Shown here: positions 23,808 to 30,778 of the stretch, one piece after another
Numbering within the stretch: the first letter of the stretch is position 1
Layout of the letters: each line of letters begins with the position of its first letter
Made by a program: the position numbers and the translations under genes
Assembly (NCBI RefSeq): GCF_000224515.1
Contig: NZ_AGAF01000041.1
Span: 1 to 33,649, forward strand
Direction: 5' to 3'
From: Desulfosporosinus sp. OT
GTDB lineage: Bacteria > Bacillota > Desulfitobacteriia > Desulfitobacteriales > Desulfitobacteriaceae
Length of the DNA stretch: 33,649 bases
Notes under the pieces: model-generated
What the model was told of the DNA's origin: nothing
Seen by the model: the letters and a program-made list of their open reading frames with translations, nothing else
Databases searched by the model: none

Positions 23808-24908
23808 TTGAACGTTGCAATTATGGGTGCAGGACTATCCGGTTTGGCTTGCGCTATTACCTTAGAAAAGTACGGAGTATCTCCAACTATTTTCGAAAAA
23901 CGCAGTCGAGTTGGTGATCGATTCGTGAACGGCGAGGCACTTATGTCGATTTTCAATAGGCCTATAACTGATGATTACGCTTATCTCTCCGAAAGCCATG
24001 GTATCTTTCTCCAACCTTTAGCCAATATCAGTAAAATGGATTTTTTCTCAGAAAATCGCCAAGCAACTGTAACCGGGCACTTAGGCTTTATAAATTCAAG
24101 AGGTCGGGAAGATGAATCGTTTGAATCTCAACTCTCTAGACAAGTTAAATCTGAGATAATTTTTAATTCTAAATACACTTATGAAGAATTGCTTCAAGAC
24201 TTTACCCATATAATCATGGCTACTGGTGATGCAGCATATGCGCTTAAGATTCAGAATTTCCAAGCCGAACTGACAGTAACTCTAAAAGGGGCTACAGTTG
24301 AAGGGAATTTTGATCGCTACCATGCTGCAATTTGGCTCGATAACAACCTAGCCCCAAAAGGCTATGGATTCTTGTTACCCTATTCCGAAAAAGAAGCTAC
24401 ACTTACAATCGGATATCCAGACTACCCGGAAAATCAATCTTTAAATGAGAAGCCCCTCTGGGATCGATTCTATACAAAGGCCTGCAAAGATCTGGGCCAA
24501 AACCTCAAAATTACTGACCAATTTGAAATTAACAACTACATAATGGGCCTCTGTGAACATCCCCGTCTTGGTAATACTTTCTTTACAGGAAACTGTTTTG
24601 GTGCTATGATGCCAGCCTTTGGATTTGGTCAATTTTCGTCCATTTTGACTGGAATATTTGCCGCAAGTGACTTATGCGGAAAGGGGAAATACGAAGAATT
24701 AGTTAAACCTTTAAGTCAGAGTTACCAAAACTCCTTAGTCCTTCGAAATGCGATGGAACAATTAGATAATCACAAGTTAGATAACTTAGTCACCCTTCTA
24801 AATAATAAGTTGTCTAATCATATATTGACCAACCAAAAACTAAACCCAGTAAAAATTGCAAGCCACATCTTAAGACCATTCTTCACAAAAAATAACACCC
24901 CGAATTAG
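23808..24908 (+). CDS. FAD-dependent oxidoreductase, geranylgeranyl-reductase-like
   Basis: A 366-residue flavoprotein with N-terminal Rossmann motif GAGLSGLACAITLEKYG and FEKRSRVGD, the FAD-binding opening. IIMATGDAAYALK (about 138-150), a DRYHAAIWLD sheet region and LGNTFFTGNCFGAMMPAFGFGQFSSILTG (about 254-282, the second FAD contact) follow. This layout resembles the geranylgeranyl reductase/halogenase group; the substrate is unknown. Translation starts with TTG at 23808-23810, because AAAGGAGG is 9 bases upstream and the nearby ATG at 23801 is followed by a stop. It is one of only two plus-strand genes and has its own terminator region. It might reduce isoprenoid lipids, but that is speculation. 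Confidence 0.8.
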   Translation: MNVAIMGAGLSGLACAITLEKYGVSPTIFEKRSRVGDRFVNGEALMSIFNRPITDDYAYLSESHGIFLQPLANISKMDFFSENRQATVTGHLGFINSRGREDESFESQLSRQVKSEIIFNSKYTYEELLQDFTHIIMATGDAAYALKIQNFQAELTVTLKGATVEGNFDRYHAAIWLDNNLAPKGYGFLLPYSEKEATLTIGYPDYPENQSLNEKPLWDRFYTKACKDLGQNLKITDQFEINNYIMGLCEHPRLGNTFFTGNCFGAMMPAFGFGQFSSILTGIFAASDLCGKGKYEELVKPLSQSYQNSLVLRNAMEQLDNHKLDNLVTLLNNKLSNHILTNQKLNPVKIASHILRPFFTKNNTPN

Positions 24909-24971
24909 AAGTGACAGCAGTTGCCGTCCCTTTTAAAAACATCTTAAGTTTATCTGATTATTTTGCTTCAT

Positions 24972-25028
24972 CTAACTTTTATCAAAATACAAAACAATAG
25001 CAAACGCAAGAAGAGCAGAAATCTCCAT
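24972..25028 (-). CDS. Possible 18-residue hydrophobic peptide whose binding site is in a hairpin
   Basis: On the minus strand GAGGAG with 8-base spacing precedes an ATG (25026-25028) that opens MEISALLAFAIVLYFDKS and stops at 24972. The binding site lies in one arm of the 25007-25048 hairpin and would be masked by its own coding sequence. It may be a chance reading of a terminator between two convergent genes, or a tiny membrane peptide. No family is recognised. Confidence 0.25.
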   Translation of the reverse strand: MEISALLAFAIVLYFDKS

Positions 25029-25048
25029 AATAATTTCTCCTCTTCTTG
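25007..25048. terminator. Hairpin between convergent genes
   Basis: CAAGAAGAG (25007-25015) pairs with CTCTTCTTG (25040-25048). After one mismatch, AGAAAT pairs with ATTTCT. It lies between the 3' ends of the FAD-protein gene (plus) and the phosphatase-superfamily gene (minus), as expected of a shared terminator, though the T-runs are short. Confidence 0.6.
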
Positions 25049-25078
25049 TTTAGGTTTAGTCTTATAACCATATGTAAT

Positions 25079-26572
25079 TTACTTTCTTTGTAATAACCCA
25101 AAATGTTCCATAATCATTGGATACAAATCTATGATGCGTGGATTCTCCAATTTAATCGGCATTCCAGTAACAATCATGGGTACAGTCGAATCCTCTTCTT
25201 CGAGGGATCCATGGCTCCCGCCACCAGGATGGATCGGCGCCCCATTGGCTAAATATTCATAACCCGATGCCGCCGAAACGACCACCCTGCTTCCGCCCCG
25301 GGCCTCGAGGGCCGAAACTAAGCGTGTAAACGCATCAGGAAACTTTCCGAACACAATTTCTTGCTCATCCGAAACATAGGCATCGACCACGGATAGATCT
25401 CCGTCCAAAGTCCAACTTTTACCATAAAAGTCTTGGTACAAACCTAGGCGAGAAAAGAATAGCTTTTTTTCCGTTCCGCCTTGAAGGACACAATAACTAT
25501 TTTCAGAGACTTTCCAGCAGATCTGAGCGTTGCGCAAATCTTTGCTCAAAATGCTCACGATGTCAGGCAAAATCTCATTTTCTCGTTGTAGAAGATAAAT
25601 AAAGGCCATACGTTCATTTGGGCAAATAGCAATCTCTTTATTGCTTTCCCAACTTGCCTCTTCCGTAGCCTTCAAACGTTTAAATGACTTCAAAGCATAA
25701 TCCAGATCAATCAGATATTCATTGCCTAGACCAATCGTAGTCTGGGAGTGATCACCCGTAATGATAATCACATTTTCCTCAATGGCTTTTTCCCAAGAAC
25801 CAAACTCATTGAGGACCGAAGCAACAAGGTTGTCTGCTCGTTCAATCGAAGGCCCCGTGCGCAAAGGGCCGTAGCGGTGCGAATATTTATCATTATCGGG
25901 GAAATAAACGACCATGAAATCTGGCTGTTTCCTCTCACGCACAAGTTGGACAGCAATTTTTCCTGAAAAAGCATCATTAAAACCAAAGCGGTGACAAATC
26001 CCTCTCGGGTAAGTAATTGACTTACCCGAGAAAGGCGGATGTATGAGCTCTCCCAGGGTCAATTGAGAAGGGCCAGAAATTTTTTCTTGATTAAGGTCAA
26101 AACACGTTGCCAAAGCAACTAAGAAAGGAAGCTCAGCACGGTAAGGCCGTGCAGCCCGATGCATGAAAAAGTTAATACACCCCGTACTATAGCCACCAGC
26201 TTCTAGTGCTTCATATAGAGTCGGCGTTTCTGGATTCAGGTGCTCCTCGTTAAGCCTTATTAATAAATTACGCAGGACTTTCTTAGGTCCTATTTTTAAG
26301 ACGCTTTGCCAGGTCGCGCCGTAATCCACTATTTTCCGAATCTCTTCGTTGTACCAGATAAACCCGGGTACCCTATGCTGATCAGGCCAAGTTCCTGTAA
26401 TCATGGAACTCGTGGCTACTGGAGTCATGGTTGGAAAAGATGAGACGACGCGTTCCATGTAAGTTCCGTGTTTAGCCAGAAAACGAAGAGCCGGGGCATT
26501 TCCTTCCGACAGAATCCTCGCCAACGCCACAGGATGCAGAGAGTCGATCACAAATAAGATTATCTTTTTCAT
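25079..26572 (-). CDS. Alkaline phosphatase superfamily hydrolase (nucleotide pyrophosphatase/phosphodiesterase-like)
   Basis: A 497-residue protein of the type I phosphodiesterase/nucleotide pyrophosphatase group. The N-terminus MKKIILFVIDSLHP gives the first metal Asp. SSFPTMTPVATSSMITG near 44-60 carries the nucleophile Thr. YFPDNDKYSHRYGP near 220-233 and VIIITGDHSQT near 266-276 provide further metal ligands, and HPGGGSHGS near 454-462 the last His. There is no clear signal peptide, so it may be cytosolic. Substrate is unknown; it probably hydrolyses a phosphate ester or diester. It is monocistronic, upstream of uspA's terminator in reverse order, with no evident link to the exopolysaccharide genes. 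Confidence 0.85.
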   Translation of the reverse strand: MKKIILFVIDSLHPVALARILSEGNAPALRFLAKHGTYMERVVSSFPTMTPVATSSMITGTWPDQHRVPGFIWYNEEIRKIVDYGATWQSVLKIGPKKVLRNLLIRLNEEHLNPETPTLYEALEAGGYSTGCINFFMHRAARPYRAELPFLVALATCFDLNQEKISGPSQLTLGELIHPPFSGKSITYPRGICHRFGFNDAFSGKIAVQLVRERKQPDFMVVYFPDNDKYSHRYGPLRTGPSIERADNLVASVLNEFGSWEKAIEENVIIITGDHSQTTIGLGNEYLIDLDYALKSFKRLKATEEASWESNKEIAICPNERMAFIYLLQRENEILPDIVSILSKDLRNAQICWKVSENSYCVLQGGTEKKLFFSRLGLYQDFYGKSWTLDGDLSVVDAYVSDEQEIVFGKFPDAFTRLVSALEARGGSRVVVSAASGYEYLANGAPIHPGGGSHGSLEEEDSTVPMIVTGMPIKLENPRIIDLYPMIMEHFGLLQRK

Positions 26573-26712
26573 GATCGCCCCCCTTCCAAAATCTTACTCA
26601 TCTATAGATTATATTAAAATCATCTTCATATTGTCACGAATTAAAGAGCTGACATAGATCTACTGAAATAGAATCTTCATTTCGAGCAGAAATTATTATG
26701 AGTATAGATATA

Positions 26713-26749
26713 TAACAAGGCTAAAAGCAAAATGCTTCCAGCCTTGTTT
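26713..26749 (-). terminator. Hairpin terminator after uspA
   Basis: AACAAGGCT (26714-26722) pairs with AGCCTTGTT (26740-26748), with inner pairing AGCA/TGCT. It lies about 40 bases beyond the uspA stop. The T-run is weak on the minus strand, so efficiency is uncertain. Confidence 0.65.
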
Positions 26750-26785
26750 AATCTCTGCTCCTATATCATTGTACAAAAAGGTAAT

Positions 26786-27208
26786 TTATTTGGCAATAAG
26801 AACCGAACATTTTGCTCCGTGAAGAACGCGCTGACTGACACTTCCTAAGATGGCACCAGCAATCGCTCCATAACCATGGCTCCCCATAACAACCAAATCA
26901 ATGTTCTCGCTTTCAATCTCTCGTAAGATAATGTTTGCTGGTTTCCCTGGCAATATTTTCTTGGTTAGGGAAACGTCAGTAACATCCATTCCTTCAAGAG
27001 TAGCTTGTATCGCCAGCTCACCTGCCTCTTCTAATAAGTCAGGCGAAATGAGATCCATATCCAGCTGATTCACATCATACACGAGCGGCTTGTACATGAC
27101 AAACAGAAGCTCGACTTCCGAGTGAAATTTCCTAGCGAGTTCCAAGGCATTTTTCAACGCTTTTCGGGAATACTCTGAAGCATCTGTAGCCACTAAAATT
27201 TTCTTCAA
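26786..27208 (-). CDS. Universal stress protein, UspA family
   Basis: A 140-residue single-domain UspA protein. MKKILVATDASEYSRKALKNAL opens the fold, and the ATP-binding signature GSHGYGAIAGAILGSVSQRVL lies at about 109-129 (G-x2-G-x9-G-S/T). It is a cytosolic stress-response protein, probably dimeric and ATP-binding. The start is TTG at 27206-27208 with an excellent GGAGGAGGGG site; no ATG fits. TATAAT-like boxes occur twice upstream (within about 27220-27275) but without good -35 partners. Confidence 0.92.
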   Translation of the reverse strand: MKKILVATDASEYSRKALKNALELARKFHSEVELLFVMYKPLVYDVNQLDMDLISPDLLEEAGELAIQATLEGMDVTDVSLTKKILPGKPANIILREIESENIDLVVMGSHGYGAIAGAILGSVSQRVLHGAKCSVLIAK

Positions 27209-27368
27209 ATAAACCCCTCCTCCACATTATATCTTTCTCGTTACGTCCTCATGTATGAATACATTCCACACTAACATATTATATCCTTCTTTTTTTTATG
27301 ATGATTATAATTTTTCTTCATGATAAATTTATATTAAGAACTAACAGCTAATTAGAGCCCTTTTCCCT

Positions 27369-27974
27369 TTAGACTTTCCGACTTCCTGGTTTAATAGCCG
27401 GGATCCCTTGCGCACATAGCGGGCATTCTTGGGCTTCGAAAGCCTGGATATTCAGCTGAATAATTGAGCTCTGCGGCAAACCAAAATCCACTGTTCCACC
27501 AGTTCGATCAACAAGCACACCAACCCCCACTGGGATAGCTTCAAATTCTTGGACCACAGATAACACCTCACGAACGGATCCTCCGGTTGTGATCACATCC
27601 TCAACGACCAGCACGCGTTCCCCGGGAACAAGGGTAAACCCTCTGCGCAAACGCATAATTCCGTTTTCCCGTTCTGTAAACAAAGCCCGCACCCCCAAGG
27701 CCTTACCGACCTCATGGGCCACCAAAATTCCTCCCATAGCAGGTCCGATAACCGTTTGAATGTCCATGTCATGGAACTTTGCAGCCAAGCCCTGTGCTAA
27801 TATGGCCGCCCGATCCGGGTATTGTAGTACTTGAGCACACTGCATGTACTGAGCGCTGTGCTTTCCTGAAGTTAAAAGGAAATGCCCGTCCAAGAGAGCA
27901 TTGCTTTTTCTAAACAAATCCAAATAGTCTGATGATGTAAGTAACGTTTCCCCTATGTTCGATGGTTTTGCCAT
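27369..27974 (-). CDS. pyrE: Orotate phosphoribosyltransferase
   Basis: About 201 residues. It converts orotate and PRPP to orotidine-5'-monophosphate, the fifth step of pyrimidine synthesis. The PRPP-binding motif is VLVVEDVITTGGSVREVL near 116-133, and FLLTSGKHSAQYMQ near 26-39 and GPAMGGILVAHEVG near 73-86 are further family motifs. The start at 27974 (MAKPSNIG) follows AGGAGAGAAA, while an in-frame extension upstream lies within pyrF. The C-terminal ECPLCAQGIPAIKPGSRKV is typical of the clostridial/archaeal-type PyrE, with a CxxC. It is the last gene of the pyr operon. Confidence 0.95.
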   Translation of the reverse strand: MAKPSNIGETLLTSSDYLDLFRKSNALLDGHFLLTSGKHSAQYMQCAQVLQYPDRAAILAQGLAAKFHDMDIQTVIGPAMGGILVAHEVGKALGVRALFTERENGIMRLRRGFTLVPGERVLVVEDVITTGGSVREVLSVVQEFEAIPVGVGVLVDRTGGTVDFGLPQSSIIQLNIQAFEAQECPLCAQGIPAIKPGSRKV

Positions 27975-27996
27975 TATAATTATTTCTCTCCTTTTC

Positions 27997-28707
27997 TTAC
28001 CGTACCCAAAGTCGATCCAAAGCTTGACGAGGATCCTCCGCGCGGGTAATCGGCCTCCCAACTACGAGATAAGAACTCCCGGCCGCTAAGGCTTCATACG
28101 GGGAAAGAACTCGCGCTTGGTCCTGAGCTTCACTCCAAGCCGGGCGAATCCCCGGGGTAACAATCAAGAAATTGGGTTCAGTATTCCGACGTATCTCTCC
28201 TGCTTCCATAGCAGAAGCCACAACTCCGTCGAGTCCTGCCCGTTCAGCAAGTTTGGCGAGTGCTACCACATGCTCACGAAGGTCGCGCTGAACCGCCATT
28301 TCTTGTCGAAATTGAGCTTCTGACATACTTGTTAAGACCGTAACTCCTATTACTTTCGGGACACTTCCCAGCTTAGTCCCTGCTTCTTTTACAGCGTGAG
28401 CTGACCTTGACATCATTTCATATCCACCACTGCAATGAATATTGATCATGTCAACTCCACACTGAACAAATCCTCTAATTGCCCGTTCTACGGTGGTGGG
28501 AATATCATGAAGCTTCAAATCCAGAAAAATAGGAAATCCCATATCTTTCAGTTCCTGAATCATTGCCGGACCAGAATAGGCGTAAAGTTCCAACCCCACT
28601 TTAAGCCAACACCCGCTGCCTTGAAGTGCCTTTGCAAGGGCTAAAGCCTCTTCGCGCCCTTGAACATCGAGCGCCACCATAACCCGCTTATTCAATGACC
28701 TATCCAT
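27997..28707 (-). CDS. pyrF: Orotidine-5'-phosphate decarboxylase
   Basis: A 236-residue TIM-barrel enzyme forming UMP from OMP. The catalytic DLKLHDIPTTV motif is at about 60-70 and VALDV at 11-15; VTPGIRP near 184-190 and YLVVGRPIT near 213-221 bind the phosphate. The order pyrK-pyrD-pyrF-pyrE is standard for Firmicutes. It lies 23 bases before pyrE and 31 bases after pyrD, so these are cotranscribed. Length is normal. Confidence 0.96.
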   Translation of the reverse strand: MDRSLNKRVMVALDVQGREEALALAKALQGSGCWLKVGLELYAYSGPAMIQELKDMGFPIFLDLKLHDIPTTVERAIRGFVQCGVDMINIHCSGGYEMMSRSAHAVKEAGTKLGSVPKVIGVTVLTSMSEAQFRQEMAVQRDLREHVVALAKLAERAGLDGVVASAMEAGEIRRNTEPNFLIVTPGIRPAWSEAQDQARVLSPYEALAAGSSYLVVGRPITRAEDPRQALDRLWVR

Positions 28708-28738
28708 ACGCTATCCCTCCATTTTTAGACTGTCCCTT

Positions 28739-29659
28739 CTAAGAAACATGTGCCAATCCGACTAATTCATGTACAGAAGCCATTCCCCTTTTAGCGCAGT
28801 AGTCTTCGATGCCCTGCAGAATCTCCAACGGAGCTTGGGGATTAACAAAGTTCCCAGTGCCAATACTAATTGCCGATGCTCCTGCCAAGAAAAATTCCAC
28901 AGCATCTTGCCACCGAGTGATCCCGCCCATACCTATGATTGGCAAATCGACGGCTTGCGAAACTTGCCAAACCATGCGGACAGCAACCGGACGTATGGCT
29001 GGTCCGGAAAGCCCTCCGAACGTATTAGCGAGTACTGGACGTTGTTGATCCAGGTCAATACTCATTCCCAAAAGCGTGTTGATGAGTGATAGCGCATCAG
29101 CTCCCCCACTCTGAACTGCTCGGGCCATTTCCACAATATCAGTGACGTTGGGTGAAAGCTTCGCGATGATCGGAAGATCCGTTACTGCTTTGACCGCCCC
29201 AATCACTTCTTCAGCACTTTTAGGATCCGTGCCAAAATGCATTCCGCCATGTTTAACATTCGGACAAGAGATGTTCACTTCCAATGCGGCTAACCCTGAA
29301 TCCCGTTGCAATGCCCGGGCCATCTGCACATAATCCTCCAGCGAAAAACCAGAAATATTGGCAATCACCGCAGTAGGCAATTTTCGCACCTTAGGAAGAT
29401 AGGACCTCAGAAATTCCTCGAGTCCCGGGTTTTCCAACCCAACTGCGTTTAATAAGCCTGCCGGCGTTTCCACTAACCGAGGAACTTCATTTCCTAGCCT
29501 GGGCTCAGGAGTAAGCCCCTTTAATGTTATGCCCCCTAAAGCATCTACTGGACAATAGGCGGCATACTCCTCACCAAAGCCATAAGTTCCTGAACCCGTC
29601 AGGACTGGATTTCTTAGAGTTATTCCTGCTATATGCGTTGTTAGATCAACAGGACACAT
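28739..29659 (-). CDS. pyrD: Dihydroorotate dehydrogenase B, catalytic subunit
   Basis: About 306 residues of class 1B. It oxidises dihydroorotate to orotate with FMN, passing electrons to PyrK and NAD+. Motifs seen are NPVLTGSGTYGFG near 16-28, LEVNISCPNVKHGG near 121-134 with the catalytic Cys, LINTLLGM near 185-192 and IIGMGGI near 248-254. I place the start at the ATG 29657-29659 (MCPVDLTTHI) with GAGGAGG at 9-base spacing. It overlaps the end of pyrK by 14 bases; the frame extends upstream but inside pyrK. Confidence 0.95.
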   Translation of the reverse strand: MCPVDLTTHIAGITLRNPVLTGSGTYGFGEEYAAYCPVDALGGITLKGLTPEPRLGNEVPRLVETPAGLLNAVGLENPGLEEFLRSYLPKVRKLPTAVIANISGFSLEDYVQMARALQRDSGLAALEVNISCPNVKHGGMHFGTDPKSAEEVIGAVKAVTDLPIIAKLSPNVTDIVEMARAVQSGGADALSLINTLLGMSIDLDQQRPVLANTFGGLSGPAIRPVAVRMVWQVSQAVDLPIIGMGGITRWQDAVEFFLAGASAISIGTGNFVNPQAPLEILQGIEDYCAKRGMASVHELVGLAHVS

Positions 29660-30497
29660 CCCAGACAACCTCCTCGCCTCGAAAAACCGGCCCATCCTGA
29701 CATACTTTTTTATGAATCAAAGTACCTGCTTCGTCTCTAAGCGTACATACACAACCTAAACAGGCCCCAACTGCGCATCCCATGCGTTCTTCCAGTGAAA
29801 CCTCCACAGGAACTCCGAAGTTTCTGCCCAATTCTGTAACCGCCTGCATCATCTTTTTTGGACCGCAAGTTGCGATGCGAATACTTCCTCCACTCAGAGG
29901 CTGTTCTTGTTTTGTTTGCCCAAACAATAGTGATAACTGCTCCTCAACCTGCTCGGTCACCAGACCCTTTAGCCCAAAACTTCCATCCAAGGTACTAAGA
30001 TGTAGCGGAATCCCTAGGGCTTGCCACTGGAGAAGTCCCGCGCTTTCTAGAAACCTTTGGTGTTCTCCCCCCCAAAACAAGCGCACTGTCAGTCCCCGCG
30101 CAAGAGCATCCTGGGCTAAGGCATAAAGTGGGAATATCCCGATTCCACCAGCAATCAGCCACAATTCCCCTTCTTTCGGAACGGAAAAACCTTGCCCTAA
30201 GGGCCCCATTATGCTGAGCCTCTCCCCGCAGCATGCTCTTGCTAAGATCTCGGTTCCCCGTCCCTGAATCCGGTAGAGCAAAGTAATTTCGTCTTGATCC
30301 GGAGAAATTTGGGCTAAGCTGATAGGCCGCCGCAACAAGGGATCAAAGGATGAGATTGAGGAGTCCTGAACTTGGACAGCTACGAATTGTCCAGGCTTTG
30401 CAGTTTTGGCAATCGGTCCTTTTATAACCAAGCGTCGAAGCCTTTGCTCCTTCTCCCCTAAGCATTCATGAACAACCACTAGTCCTTCCGTGAGCAT
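29646..30497 (-). CDS. pyrK: Dihydroorotate dehydrogenase B, electron-transfer subunit
   Basis: About 283 residues. The FAD-binding domain has LLRRPISLAQI near 54-64 and the NAD-binding domain has LIAGGIGIFPLYALA near 108-122. A C-terminal [2Fe-2S] motif (GCAVGACLGCVCTL, with the fourth Cys in KKVCQDGP) completes the PyrK architecture. It couples PyrD to NAD+ reduction. The start at 30497 (MLTEGLVV) fits the family. The frame is open 24 codons further, but that part lies inside the inverted-repeat element and looks non-coding. pyrD overlaps its 3' end. Confidence 0.94.
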   Translation of the reverse strand: MLTEGLVVVHECLGEKEQRLRRLVIKGPIAKTAKPGQFVAVQVQDSSISSFDPLLRRPISLAQISPDQDEITLLYRIQGRGTEILARACCGERLSIMGPLGQGFSVPKEGELWLIAGGIGIFPLYALAQDALARGLTVRLFWGGEHQRFLESAGLLQWQALGIPLHLSTLDGSFGLKGLVTEQVEEQLSLLFGQTKQEQPLSGGSIRIATCGPKKMMQAVTELGRNFGVPVEVSLEERMGCAVGACLGCVCTLRDEAGTLIHKKVCQDGPVFRGEEVVWDVSC

Positions 30498-30516
30498 CTC
30501 ACCCGCACCTTCCCTA

Positions 30517-30778
30517 ATTCGAGGTTCAATGATCGAAGTTCGATGTTCGAATAGTGCACAAACACCCATCGTGATTGCCTATCGAATATCTCAGATCGAA
30601 TATCAACTAGCCTCTTTAAGATAGTTTACTTAAATTTCAGATTATGATTAAGTTCTTTAATCTTTTGCAACCTATTAGAAAAATATTGCTAAGAAACTAA
30701 AATTCCTGCCGTCCTCTATAACGGATCTAGTCCGTAGTATTAGATTCGTGAGTCATGAATCGTGCTTCGAACCTCGAT
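30517..30778. repeat. MITE-like interval bounded by inverted TCGAGGTTC repeats
   Basis: The left end (30517-30552) begins ATTCGAGGTTC and continues with GATCGAAG and TTCGATGTTCGAA units. The right end (30744-30778), reversed, begins ATCGAGGTTCGAAG. The two ends match over about 20 of 36 positions in inverted orientation, around an AT-rich core of about 190 bases with no gene. It fills the gap between carB and pyrK. It may be a small non-autonomous element or a degenerate TTCGA repeat family. No terminator or PyrR-type leader is obvious. Confidence 0.4.
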
